From positions 1,191,218-1,255,217 of the forward strand of contig NC_052126.1 in the NCBI RefSeq assembly GCF_012273895.1: DNA of 64,000 nt, written 5' to 3'. Shown here one piece after another: positions 24,461 to 36,919 of the stretch; the first letter of the stretch is position 1, and every line of letters starts with the position of its first letter. A program made the position numbers and the translations under genes. Under the pieces are notes generated by a model. It was not told where the DNA came from. It made no database searches and worked only from the letters and a program-made list of their open reading frames with translations. The DNA comes from Zerene cesonia. Taxonomy: Eukaryota > Arthropoda > Insecta > Lepidoptera > Pieridae.

Positions 24461-27400
24461 GTGTTCATATGGTGCGAATAATCCATATGATTTTAGAAGC
24501 GACGTCACAATAGGTGATAAGTAATCAAGAGATAAATTTATATTCAATAAATACACAGATAAAATACTTCCATAATAATTTTGCAGTTTGTATTTACCAG
24601 CTCTATATGTGTGGATCACGGTTAGATAATCTTTGATTAAACCAAGTATACATAATAATCGACAGAAAAAATTGAAATCTTCGGCACATTCGCAGATATT
24701 AAAAATTTATAGTTTTCATAATTGCCATACATAGTTTGGTAACAAGACAATTAATTTACATAATTTGTTAATTCTATTTTTATAAAAATACGTGTTTTGC
24801 TGACTCGAAGCTTCTTTAAATGGGGCGCGTTTTTAAATGAATTCTCTCATCGATTTCCCAAAGCGCATGTCACATTTCCCGCCATTTCGGTTATTCGGTA
24901 GTACCGCGACGCCATTGTTGTAAGGCGAACGTCACGCGCCCATTCAGCCAAAGATAAGACAAAATACAAATTACTAAAATAAAAGCACAAGATAAATTTT
25001 ACAAATATAAAAAAATTACATTAATTATCACGAACAGGTATAATATTTTTATCATGATTTTTCGATATTTGATATCGGTATAGGATGACTGTTACGTAGA
25101 GGTTATGAGTTCGTAATTTGAATATTGGATAAAATCCTAATATTTATTTAAAAAGTGACTTTTTTTAGTTTTTTCGCATACTCTCTAGATTGGTTTCGAT
25201 ATCTCTTTTGTAATTTTAATTTTATTTCCGTTCTAAAAATATAAATCAGTGCTTTTCAAACAAAATTTCCTTGTATTATGTCTATTTTTACAAAACATTT
25301 GATATTATCTACTTTGTGTTGTAAAATTCCTTTTGCGTAAAATTATTGGCATGGAGATAATACTTTGGAATATGTAAGCACATTTCTAAATATTTCTTTC
25401 AAGATTTCATTCGCTGTTAGATGTTTACGAATCGATAGTACGAAGGTATCAGTTTGGCAACTTAATGTTATCTACCATAGACGAATCTAAGACATCGATT
25501 AAATACTTTTTAGGTGTAAATGAAGATAAGTACATAGAGACTAATTGTTTACGTACAAGTAATCGATATTTAGATAAGACGAGCACTGATCTCGCGGATA
25601 TTTGATAAACACTATGCGTATTATCATATCAAAGGGCATTTTCGGAAAGCTTTAAGCGATTTTTTTCATGTTAATGAATATGAATCGGAAACAGCGTAAT
25701 TTTTATAGCTTATATTGTTCTGTTTACTTTTATGATGATTTAAGTTGGTAACATCCATAATTTTAAAAATGTCTTTAAATTAATGGTGCCTGGCAATAAC
25801 TATTTTTACCAATAACAAAAAAAAAAAAAAAAATGGGTGCAGTATTAATAGTACATGAAAATATGATTAGACCTATTATAAGAATTATTTCTAATGAATA
25901 TTATTTCATCGATTGTTTTAAACTAAGGAATTAGGGCGTTACAAGTTTACTTCTACTGATGGCATTATACAGATTATAAAAAATATTTGAAATTGATGAT
26001 AACAATATTTAAGTTTTTTTACATAATTAAGTAATTTTAATCTGCCTGAAAAATCATTATAAAAATTATAACGAGAAGAAATATTGATTTTCTCTCCGAT
26101 TTATAATTCTTCCTCCATGCTAACATAACGATATTTGACTTAATATATTGGCATTTTACCACAGATTAAGCAATAGTTACAATTCAAATTTTAGTCGGTA
26201 ATTTGGTAATTAAAAAAAAGGTCGGTAGATGGTAATTTGAACATTATAATTCTGTGATAGTCCTAAATAGGTACTTATGTGTTCTGTTTGTATATATTTG
26301 TTTGGGGAAATTTTATGTATTATTTTCATTTTGTATCTTTCATATTAAGAATTTATTTAATATGAATTATTAGTTGATAATGGTCATATCGTAGCTTAAT
26401 AAACAAATTAATGAAGACGGGTAGATAGTAATATAGTATAATTAAAAGAGCATAAATACGAAATAGAAATATTTTCATTTGGTATTTGGTTATCTGGGGC
26501 ACAGATTAATTAATGACAAAAAGCTAATCTTGACTGAGACTTATAATCATCTCAATATAAAGGGAATTCAGGTGGGCATTTAATTACTCTGTGGCCGCGT
26601 AAGAATGTCGTTCATTTCTAGTTTAAAATTACGGAATTCTCTTATTGGCTGAATGAAGGAAAATTTAGGCTTGAATCAAAACCTTTGCTGTGGTTTGGTT
26701 AATGAGTTTTAGAGATGAGGCAGCGGCTTTAAGTACGATTTTCCATCAATCGGAATTATTTTAACCGACTTCAAAAAAGGAGGAACTTATCAATTTGGCT
26801 TTATTTTTTTACTTTCCTACCTCAGACCTTTTGACTGGGTACATAAGATATAGACCGAACATACATAAGATAAAGGCCAAAGGAAATTGACTAGGTACTT
26901 ACACATAATATTGCCATAAATTAATAACATTATTAATTGGCTGGTATCACTAATACTTTGTATCTTAGGAAACCTAATCTTATACTGGTAATCAACAAAT
27001 TTAAAACAGTACCTACCACAGATAACATAATTCTATAATATTATGTTATCTGTTGTAATAGTAACTGTTATTATTTAAACATTCTTCATCATATTTCAAT
27101 ATAACAAATATTTACTATAATAGAATTCCTGTATCGAAAAAATTGACTACAATAGAACAGGACTCCCAATATCGTTAACTCAATACGAAATATATAAAGG
27201 CAATGTATCATATACGTAGGAAAACATAGATTAACATGTCTTGCGCCCAGCCTGCACGCGTGATGAAATTTTAATGGTAAATAATGGATTCCGATCAGGT
27301 AACTGTTTTAGGTTATTCGGCGACCTTAGGTCTACATTGAATACTAAATGTATTGAACTATTATTATACGGTAACTCGACAGTTATATTGTCATTGTAAA

Positions 27401-29940
27401 TAATAGAGGCGATTAGGGCTTGTTAGATGCTTATGGATTTTCTTGAAATAGGATGATTTTTCATTAATTGTAATGATACGAAAATTCTAATATTATTGCT
27501 GTGAAAATATTGATATTTATTTATTAATTAACAATTTAGTGGCGGATAAAACAGATAAAATCTTAAATTAAAACCAACACAAAGAGCAGCTTTCTCACTT
27601 AAGAGTGATGTCTTCCAGCCAACCCATTATGTAGCGCTTGTAAGTTGTAGACAATAAAAATACTGATAGGAAGAAAATTTTGTGCTATTTGTATTAGGTG
27701 TTTTGAATTATTCGGTTGTTATTTTTTTTACAAATTATAAACATTCCATTTAAGATTCGTTTATTATAAAGGGGTATTACTTATATATTCAGACGCTGTG
27801 GTAGCGCTGGTTTATCTGAATTAACGCCAGGACATTGCGATATGTCAAGTTACCACTATGAAATATTATGACGTATACTTCGATATCGGTTTGACACGTT
27901 CCTTGTGAAAATATGGTCCAAATTCAAACGCCTGTGAGACGTTTATTGTATTACTTGTGCTTTTAATCCGAAAAAAAAATTATTTGAACGGATGAAATGT
28001 TAACATGTTTTTACATTTAATCATATTAATTTAATGTTTACCGATTTATTATGTACTGATTAGACTTAGACTATGTATGGATGTATTATGTACTAGCTGC
28101 GCCCCGCAGTTTCACACGCGTATGGCCGTATCCCGTTGGAATATCGGGATAAAAAGTTGCCTATATGTTATTCCAGTTGTCCAACTGTCTACGTACCAAA
28201 TTTCATTGCAATCGGTTCAGTAGTTTTTGCGTCATAGAACAACAGACGCACACACATCCTTACAAACTTTCGTATTTATAATATTAGTCCGACTTTTCGT
28301 AAAATCCTTACTTTAACATAAATTTGAAAGTAAATCTATCTGTCTGTTTCTTCTAAACGCCGAAACCACTAAACTGATTACAAAATTTTAAATTTCAAAG
28401 TGATATTTAGAGACCCGAAAAAGTACATAGAATGGTTTTTATTCCGGAAAGCCCACGGAAACGGGAACTATGCGGCTAAAGCGAAAAGCTAATGACTATA
28501 TAATATAATACAAAGTCGCTTTCTCTGTCCCTATGTCCTTATAAATGCTTAAATCTTTAAAACTACGCAACGGTTTTTTATGGATGGCTTTTGTTTCTAT
28601 GTTTATATCTATTAAACTACTCCGAATTTAACGCGTGCGAAACTGCGGAAAGCCAATCAAACATATATTAAAGTAACATCTAACACGATTTAGCCGAAAA
28701 AGTTCGTATTTACAAGTACGATGGCGTATCATTTGCATATATCAATATCGTAAGAAGGTAAGGTACTTGATCAAGATATAAAACTTTTTATATGAAAGCA
28801 CAGTTTTACTGCTTTCCTATGAAGCAAGCTTGAATATCTAAGTCATTAGGCCTGAACTGCTTACAGAGGCGAGCGGTATTGATTTCAACTTGTGATGTAG
28901 AATTATCTCTTGAGATCTATGTATTATACCCTGAGGAAGTTGCTGAGTATAATTATACTTACACTAGCTCTTACCCGTGGTGTCGCGCGCGTAGAAGGTT
29001 ACGTTATATAGTTTAATATATCTTTGCTATTATCATGGCTATTAATTTTTTGGTACCTTATTAGTTTGATTTGTTTTTCCTTAGTAGGTACATAATTTAT
29101 TAAGGTTTATTAAGGTTATTGCAATAACACCTAGTTATTTAGTTAAGTTAAGAAGTAGTATATATATTAGAAGTTTTATACATGTGTTTGTGTTGCGAAT
29201 AAAAAAAAAATATCCTTTTCGGAAAATAATTACCAAATTACTCCATGTACTTACACTTTAGAATACCCATAGTTGAATACTAGTTATGTGTAAAAAACAA
29301 ATCTGAATTGGCTAAAATGTTGTCAGCAGAATTAAATTTAGATATGTAATGTATCCTAGCAGGATATACAAAGCAGTATGCACCTTATAATAACATAACG
29401 AAATGTAATAGAAAATTTTAACCTTTTCACCTAGAAATTGCATCTGCTTATTATATATCTATCAGTAAATATATAATGTTAAATTTAAGTGATCGCAGAA
29501 CGCAGGCCCCCATTGCAGTATTGTAATGGAACCATGTGGTAATCGATAGATAATGATTACCTATTGTTAATGGATGAACACATTATGTGAAAATAGCAGC
29601 TTGTTGTACGTTATTTATTACGATAAATATTAATATCTCGTTTCTACATAATACGGTGTACATTTTGATATGATTTGATTCATTCGTTCCAAAATCCGTA
29701 AACAAACGGTATCAATATAATAATAATCAAAGATGTTAAAAGTTTATAATAATTATGCTATTTAATTAATCGCAACACAAAATACCAGTGAATATAAATT
29801 TGAGAAGCACGTAAATCTTAACCAAAAAAAAGAACAATATGTTTATCTTCTATTCGAATTGCGAACTTTAATTTATTTCCACATTCCAAAAATAATATAG
29901 CTAACTGATTTAAATACCAACACTAAAAGTGCTTTTATTC
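24461..29940. other. Non-coding region without recognised gene
   Basis: AT-rich. A somewhat GC-richer stretch at 24810-24960 contains CACATTTCCCGCCATTTCGG (E2F-like word) and CGCCATTGTTG and could be regulatory. Repeats: AACCGACTTCAAAAAAGGAGG remnant at 26763, family A at 28092-28291, family D at about 28485-28670. No exon could be supported; an L27-encoding exon for Patj was looked for here and not seen. Confidence 0.4.
28092..28291 (+). repeat. Dispersed repeat, family A, full-length copy
   Basis: ACTAGCTGCGCCCCGCAG to CGTATTTATAATATTAGTCC with the internal landmarks (GGAATATCGGGATAAAAAGT, CTACGTACCAAATTTCATTG). Confidence 0.85.
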
Positions 29941-29989
29941 CAGCCAACCAAAATGTTCCCAAAAAAATCGGTAGCGTTTGAGCGAAAGT

Positions 29990-30108
29990 TCTAGTGCGCA
30001 ATTCAAAAGTGTATTTTAGTGCAAGTGAGAACCAGTGACATGGAGAAGGTTAGCTGATCGAAGGGCCAGCCGCGCTCGCCCAGGAAACGTTTGATTCGAC
30101 GCATCATG
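29990..30108 (+). other. Patj: Possible Patj first exon (5' UTR with start ATG at its end)
   Basis: A stretch of higher GC ends CATCATG|GTGAAT. If GTGAAT is a donor, the ATG at 30106-30108 joins in phase 0 to the exon at 31390, giving a protein that starts MQVFGEWAQ. An earlier ATG at 30040 (ATGGAGAAG|GTTAGC) is also phase-compatible, with a weaker donor, and otherwise makes a five-codon upstream ORF. The left boundary is a guess. Transcript data are needed to accept or reject this exon; an L27-containing upstream exon may exist instead. Confidence 0.3.
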
Positions 30109-31389
30109 GTGAATATATTTCAAAGTACTAGAAATCGAAGCTTCTATTTCAGTTATTATAAAGAGGAGAGATTTGTTTGTATGTTACGATTGAACTGAAA
30201 ACTATTCGATCGATTTTAAAATATCATTTAGTATTATGGGAAGTTACATTTATTTAACGAGTAACAAAGTCTATTTTTATATTTAACTCGAGCGAAGCCA
30301 AGTTTAGCGGCTAGTTTACAAAAAATATATATCGAATACTGACTTCGTCTGCTCTCAATAGTGATATTTTTTCGCCATTTTTCTGCAAAGGAAATATCCT
30401 AATAAGATAAGAAGCTTATCCAGCGCTGAATGATTTTTGGAATAGAGAAGGACAGTTTATATAAAAAGCATACGAATAAAAGAGTATATGTAATAAGTAA
30501 AAATTATGTTAGAAACTATTATGTTCGAGTTAAAATGTTTGTATGACAACGTCGGTAATATTTTAATAGTAAAAATTATCCTATACTGTATTCCATCGTA
30601 TACCTATCATGAGTAATGTCACTAAAATGTCAATGAGAAATGTATTTTATAAGCCACAGAAGTATTTTACGTATGCATTGTTGGTCTATGATATCATATT
30701 TAGTCATACTGGTTTTCTGGGTTATCTAAATTTAAAAGAAGCTATTTAATCATAGTGTACAACGGTATCAAATTAAAACCAAACAAAATCATATCTCGTA
30801 GACCATACGACAATACCCTTTCGCAATTCTCAGACAAAGAGACCCCTTTTTATGATCTCTAGAGTAAACAACCGCTATATGAAATAAACAGAACATAAAA
30901 AAAAACTTGGCTAACCAAACGTAACGGTTTACAGCTTTGCTGGGATAACAAATGATATATTTTGAAAGCAATTTTTACGTAATAAATAAAGTAAGGCTGA
31001 TGTAACCAGGGTTATGAATACAGCTTTTAAAGGGAATACACGTGGATCGTAATTCCTCGACAATCGTTGGCTCAGATAAAGAGGTCAAAGTCCATTTGGA
31101 TACTAGAATATTCAGTATTGTAAATCCTACTTAGTTTCAGTATAGATATGGACGTTAGAATTTAAACTACGCCAAACAATTTTATTCTGGTACTTCGGTA
31201 GTTCGGTAAATGTTCATTAATTTTTATTGACCATGAATTAATGTCTTACATAAATGATTGAAGAACAAGCCTTCAAAATATATCAATAATTATTTAAGTA
31301 CTATATGTAATTAAAACAGACTAAGTTCCAACGCTACTTAATTTTTATGTAACTGCAGAGTTATCTTTAAAAGCAGATTTATTCCCCAG

Positions 31390-31527
31390 CAAGTGTTCGG
31401 CGAGTGGGCCCAAGTAGAGGTGGTGGAGTTGGTGAACGATGGTTCAGGCCTTGCGTTTGGGATCGTTGGCGGGCGGTCGTCGGGCGTCGTGGTCAAGAGC
31501 GTGCTGCCGGGCGGCGTGGCTGACAGG
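31390..31527 (+). CDS. Patj: Patj exon: N-terminal half of PDZ1
   Basis: Acceptor TTATTCCCCAG and donor AGG|GTGAGG bound 46 codons in phase 0. It encodes QVEVVELVNDGSGLAFGIVG then GRSSGVVVKSVLPGGVADR, matching the first PDZ domain of Drosophila Patj (and PDZ2 of mammalian PATJ/MPDZ). Patj is a cytoplasmic apical scaffold of the Crumbs-Stardust complex; its L27 domain binds Stardust and its PDZ domains bind short C-terminal peptides. The carboxylate-binding loop is GLAF instead of the usual GLGF. The domain continues in the next exon. No L27 exon was found upstream. Confidence 0.92.
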
Positions 31528-32879
31528 GTGAGGCCCAATCCTATTTTTATTTTTTTTTTCTTTTTATGTGAGGAAATCTTATATTAACCCACGGCTCCCG
31601 GGACAAGGACTAAGGCAAGGGACTAAGACCCCCTTTCTCCCTTAAACATCTCATTAATAAGTTAATATTCAGCCTGTGACTGCTGATAAGCATTAATTTT
31701 TTCTTTGCAGTAATATCTGGAGTTGTAAAGAATAATTAATATTGCTATATTTTAATACTTGAATGTTATATAAATGTTTTTTGTCTAGTGTTATTAAAGT
31801 CTTACACTTTAATAATTCTAATTAACTTAGCACTAATTTCCTGAAATAATATCATAAGATTGGCAACTTATACAAAGCTTTATATTTTATTGTGGCTGAT
31901 TACGAGTATTATCTAGGCCATTAGAAGGCGAAACGTTTTATATTGTATCATGTGCCTATGCATCATTGTTTATTAGTAATATATAATAAAACAATGATCA
32001 ACGTCAAGTATGATAAAGTACAATTTGATATTTGTTCCACATACCAATTCTTGGCAAAACGACGGAACTTTTTTCATTACCACTGGGCAACGTACCAACG
32101 ATATTTCGCTTGTAATGTTAACGTTTTCCTCTTGTATAGCTACCGCTCCAAACAACAGTTTTATCGATGCAGTAACTATTGAATTCTCACTCAATTCAAA
32201 GCTTTAGGCAGCAACGAAACGTGAAATATCGAGAACACTGGGTAAACGACAAATGTAACAGTTGCAGCAACCTAAATATTTCACAAAAAAAGAAACTATT
32301 TCAAAGCGTTTCATCCATCACAGAGGTTAAACCGTTCCACAATGGACGTCCTAGATATTTGAGCTAGACGGACTCGAACGAAAACTTATTTGATCTAGCA
32401 CGTTTTGACTTGATCTTCGTTCTTCGTTCGGATTTTGTAAATTGAAATTAAAGTAAAAGAATATGGATTCAATTTAGATTTTTTTTTATTAACCATATAA
32501 TGGTACATATATACTGAAATGAATACGGCATAACTTCATCCCAGCGCAGCATAGGAAAACTATAGTAACGGTTAATTTCGCATTTACATTATAAGTCATG
32601 CTTAAATTTATCTACTTTACAAACCGCACTATGTTAATATTGTCTTAATATAAGGAATAAAGCGTAGACTAATTTAAAGTTCTACAATCAGACCGTATGC
32701 TGAGGTAAGAGGGTAACAACTAGGGTTGATGCTTCGCTATAAATTGAACGAAGTTTCTTTACAAGTTTGCTTATGTAATAAATACGAAAGGGGTAAAAAC
32801 TTATGTAAGCGATATGCGGCAACATATTACATATTATCTAAAACGGTTTAGTGTTTCACATTCTGTTAAATCTACTCTT

Positions 32880-33068
32880 CCGGAGGCCCATTCCGTCCCA
32901 GTCCATTCCTTCTTTCCAGTCGTTAATCCATTCCTTTTCCCTTACCCCAAAAAAGCGGGCAGCGCATTCGCAGAGGCCCTACCTTTGCGAATGTTCATGG
33001 GCGGTGGTGATCGCTTACCATCAGGCGAACCAGTAGCTCAGTTGCCCGCTATGACATAAAAAAAAACT
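32880..33068 (+). repeat. SINE, family S2
   Basis: Contains CCCAGTCCATTCCTTCTTTC, TACCCCAAAAAAGCGGGCAG, GTTCATGGGCGGTGGTGATC, GCTTACCATCAGGCGAACC, CAGTTGCCCGCTATGACAT and an A-rich tail. This dispersed family recurs at 35684, 36563, 41040 and 58163 here. Recognised as a common lepidopteran SINE-like repeat; no specific name is given. Confidence 0.8.
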
Positions 33069-33491
33069 CTTTTTATCATAATTCTTTAAAAAAAAACAAT
33101 AGTGCGAACAAATAGTCAACAGACAAAAAATAAATGAAACCAAACGGATGGCACCAGGTCTCAAATAAAAAAAGGATCATACAAAAACGCTTCACCCAGT
33201 CGAAGGTTCAGAGACAACATATCCAAAAAAATACAGTCGAAGTGAACCTCAACCAAAACAAATAATTACGACAAAACAGAAATAAAAAATGTCACGTCTA
33301 TCGATTGAAAACCCACGAAGTAAGAAAGCAAAAAAGTCCAAAAAAAACCTTCATTTTTGGGACATCCGTTGAAAACGGTTGTGAAAATCGAAACCCAAAA
33401 GGCAAAACAAGTGAAAATATTATACTAGGCGCATTACTTATTTTAACCAAAGTCTATATAAAATTATTGTCACGAATATTGAGGAGAGGAA

Positions 33492-33830
33492 AATATGGAT
33501 ATAATAACAATCCACCATGAGTTTCTAAATTATATTTATGAATAATTACATTGAAAATCTTGAAGACACATAAACAGAAAATTTGCCTGAGTAAACTGTA
33601 ATATAAAACAGCTTATCGCTTTATCCTAGTCCTACTAATATTATAAATGCGACAGTTTGTAAGGATGTGTGTGTGTTTGTTGCTCTTTCACGCAAAATCT
33701 ACTCAACCGATTGCAACGCAATTTGGTACATAAACAACTGGACAACTGGAATAACATATAGGCAACATATAATCCCGATATTCCTACGGGATATGAACTT
33801 ACGCGGGTGAAACCGCGGGGCGCAGCTAGT
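33492..33830 (-). repeat. Larger repeat containing a family A copy
   Basis: ATATGGATATAATAACAATC to CGCGGGGCGCAGCTAG. The family A part is 33629-33830; the preceding 135 bp match 39072-39165 closely (GAAAATCTTGAAGA, CATAAACAGAAAATTTGCCT), so the two sites are copies of one larger unit. Confidence 0.8.
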
Positions 33831-34425
33831 TTTTTAATAATTCTGGAATAAAGCACGATTTTATTTAATACCTTACATAGTCTCTGCAATTTTAATTTGA
33901 AGTTCGTCGCGACTTATAAGTTATTAACCTTGTTAGAACGTCTCTTCCTAAAGAAAACTTTTAAACGCGATAATACTCGTATAGTCGGAGACATTAAATT
34001 TAGCAACTTTTTGTTGCGTCAGAAATTGGAAATGAGGTTTATATATGTATTATGTTATCTGTGGTATAGTATTCCTCATTTTCATCGTATGTATGATAAT
34101 GAGGAACGCTATATACATATATTATGATAAGTCTAATTTGTAATTAGAAAACTGCCCTTATTTTTAGTCGACTTACATACAAGGTTAGATGAATAATATA
34201 GATAGTGTTTGTTTTAACGGTAATAAATATTAGCAAAAATAAAACGCACGGATTAACCGTTTAACGGATTTTAAACTTGATTTATTTATTATATTATTAA
34301 AACGTCAGGATAAATAATATAACAATAAAATCTGTGATCATCGTCTTTATTTTCTATTAACAGTTCAAGGAAACATACAGTTAAGTCGAACCACGAGTTT
34401 CGCATTTTTTTTTTAAATATAATAT

Positions 34426-34628
34426 ACTAGCTTCGCGTCGCGGTTTCATTCGCGTAAGTCCGTATCCCGTAGGAATATCGGGACAAAAAGTTGCCTATAT
34501 GTTATTCCAGTTGGCCAGCTGTCTACGTACCAAATTTCATTGCGATCGGTTCAGTTGTTTTTGCGTGAAAGAGCAACAAACACACACACATCATTATAAA
34601 CTTTCGCATTTATAATATTAGTAGGATT
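34426..34628 (+). repeat. Dispersed repeat, family A, full-length copy
   Basis: ACTAGCTTCGCGTCGCGG to TATAATATTAGTAGGATT, all internal landmarks present. Confidence 0.85.
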
Positions 34629-35212
34629 TAAAAAGGAGTTTCATAATTATTCATTACTTGAATAATTATGAAACTGAAGATAGCAAAATAGAGGTAGCCT
34701 AACTGTATTAAAAGCAATTATGTAAAGTGACGACGCTCCCATTCCACATACGATAATAGCCCGTATTGTTTCAATTTATCATAATAAATGTGTTTATTGT
34801 TCCACGAAGCAATAACCTTTAGAAAGCGTTCAATAAGGGATGCTCGGTGGATATTATGTGTCGCTGTTGGGTTTTTATTGTCTTGTATTCTTTCTTAAAC
34901 GATTTATTAAGCTATGCGGTATGCATAAACATACGTTATTAAAAACCTTCTGTTGGCTGAATACTATTACACTAATACTGAATGAATAAGCTATTTATAA
35001 AAAAAAACCCCATTTACAAGATTTTACAAATAACTAGCTGTTGCCTGCAGCTGCGCCCGCGTGTCTGAAGAAAATTTAAATGGAAATGATAATTTTTACC
35101 AACGTAATAAGTAGCCTATATTACTCTCTTCTTTACTATCTCTCAACAGAAAAATCTGACGATATTCGCTCGAAGTAATAAAAAAGACAAGCAACCACAC
35201 ATTTATATTTTA

Positions 35213-35421
35213 TAGCTACTCCCCGCGGTTTCACCCGCGTAAGTCCGTATACCGTAAGAATATCGGGATAAAGAGCTTTGCTTATTTGCTATTATGTCCA
35301 GTTGTCCAGCTATCTACGTACTAACGTATTTCATTGCAATCGGTTCAGTAGTTTTTGTATGAAAGAGTAACAAACACACACATCCTTACAACTTTTCGCA
35401 TTTATAATATTAGTAGGATAG
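35213..35421 (+). repeat. Dispersed repeat, family A, copy
   Basis: TAGCTACTCCCCGCGG to TATAATATTAGTAGGATAGG, with a small internal duplication near CTACGTACTAACGTATTTCA. Confidence 0.85.
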
Positions 35422-35683
35422 GATTAGTAACATACCCATAAATAAACATCGATCAGTGTAACAGGTGTGAAATTTACTTCATATACCACGAGGGAGTTAG
35501 GAACTTTCTCTAAAAAGAGGCAATGTTTTACATAAATCTAGATACGTATCTCTGTTGTGTTTTAAGGCTCTTTTCACGGCTAATTCAGTTGTACTGTATT
35601 TTATCAATTAGATACTCTTTTATTTTCAGATAAATAACCATATTTTGTATCGCATGCATGCGCATGCATTAGTTAATACAAGG

Positions 35684-35827
35684 GCGGACTCTGAGCTAGT
35701 GAATCACCACCGCCCGTAAACATTTGCAGCGGTAGGACCTCAGCAAATGTGTTGGCCGTTTTTAAGGGTTAAGGGATAAGTTTGGATAAGATTGGTATAA
35801 GGAAATAGACTGGGAATGGTGAGAAAA
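35684..35827 (-). repeat. SINE, family S2, degenerate copy
   Basis: Reverse orientation: GAATCACCACCGCCCGTAAA, CAGCAAATGTGTTGGCCG, AAGGGTTAAGGGATAAG and AGACTGGGAATGGTGAG match the family in reverse complement. Confidence 0.65.
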
Positions 35828-36421
35828 TTACATTATTCACCGAACGAAACATAGTATTATGCTACTAGTTCAGGGCGATCTTCTGTGATGTGTTCCAAGG
35901 CACGAGCTAGCCCAAATCTAAGTGTGCTCCACTCTCACATTCAAATCCTTGACAATTGTTTCAAAGAAGTCTGTTTTTTTGAGTATCGTTAAAAGTAATT
36001 GTAGCACAGAACCAAACAATCAATCAAGCCCACAATTAAAGTCCTACATGATACATTGCGTTGTAAATCTAACGCAGATGGTTAACAAAGCTGTAACGAA
36101 ACGAATTTATAAACAAATCCCGAGGTAAGGGAAGTAGGTAATTGTGTAAGCCATGTTAAAATTGGACACTTGTTTTTACGTTACTTTTATAAATAGATAA
36201 TGTGTATCGATATTTGGGAAACTGAGCTTGTTATCTTATACTTGTATTTTATGTGGAAATTAAAATAATTATGTCGTTGAGTTGTTTGTGTCGTTATTTT
36301 TGAATATATAAAATAGAGTTGTAGCTATTACAGCATGGATGCATGCTTGAGTTGTTGAGCTGTATGGATTTTAATGATTTTTCGATGAGGTTGGATTTTA
36401 ACTCGCGCCATAATGATAGGT

Positions 36422-36448
36422 GAGGCCCTTCAGTGGCTGAAGGGCCTC
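36422..36448. repeat. Perfect 12-bp hairpin
   Basis: GAGGCCCTTCAG / CTGAAGGGCCTC around a TGG loop, seen directly. It lies inside the PDZ1 intron about 320 bp upstream of the next exon. Confidence 0.9.
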
Positions 36449-36562
36449 CACGATCTAGTCACGCCATGATCCACGTGTGCAATCGAATGTCTGATCTTTC
36501 AGGGTACGAGCCTAAGCCTTAAGGCATATTATTCGCTCTCATGTAACTCGGAGCCGGAGACT

Positions 36563-36741
36563 CATTTCCTTACCCTTCCCAGTCCATTCCTTCTCTCCAG
36601 ACGTCAAATCTTTCATTATTTTTTACCCTATAAAAGCAAGCAAAGCAACATTCACAGAGATGCTACCTCTGTGTTTGATGGCGATCGCTTACCATCAGGC
36701 GAACCACCAGCTTAATTGCCCACTATGTCATAATAAAAAAG
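36563..36741 (+). repeat. SINE, family S2, next to a Patj acceptor
   Basis: Contains CCCAGTCCATTCCTTCTCTC, GATCGCTTACCATCAGGCGA and an A-rich end. It stops 28 bp before the exon at 36770, so its tail abuts the branch-point and polypyrimidine region. Confidence 0.8.
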
Positions 36742-36769
36742 GTAATCAAATTAACGATTAAATCCTCAG

Positions 36770-36919
36770 GATGGGCGTCTACGCAGCGGCGATATGTTAC
36801 TGCGCATCGGCGCGGTGTCAGTGGTGGGGATGTGCGCGCGGCAGGCGGCGGCCGTGCTGCGGCAGTGCGGCGCGTGCGTGCGCTTGCTGGTTGCTCGGCC
36901 GGCGCATAGTAATATGCAG
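36770..36919 (+). CDS. Patj: Patj exon: C-terminal half of PDZ1
   Basis: Acceptor AAATCCTCAG and donor CAG|GTGTGT bound exactly 50 codons in phase 0. The peptide (DGRLRSGDMLLRIGAVSVVG, then QAAAVLRQCGACVRLLVARP) completes PDZ1: the DGRLxxGD turn, the LRIG strand, the helix ending in AAAVLRQCG and the final strand VRLLVARP. The exon is strongly GC-rich at third positions. Confidence 0.94.

Larger units (their letters stand above)
31528..36769 (+). other. Patj intron splitting PDZ1
   Basis: 5.2 kb without exons. It holds a SINE of the CTTACCATCAGGCGAACC family at 32880-33068, a reverse copy at 35684-35827 and another at 36563-36741, family A repeats at 33629-33830, 34426-34628 and 35213-35421, an alternating GCATGC stretch near 35652-35668 and a perfect 12-bp hairpin at 36422-36448. 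Confidence 0.7.
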
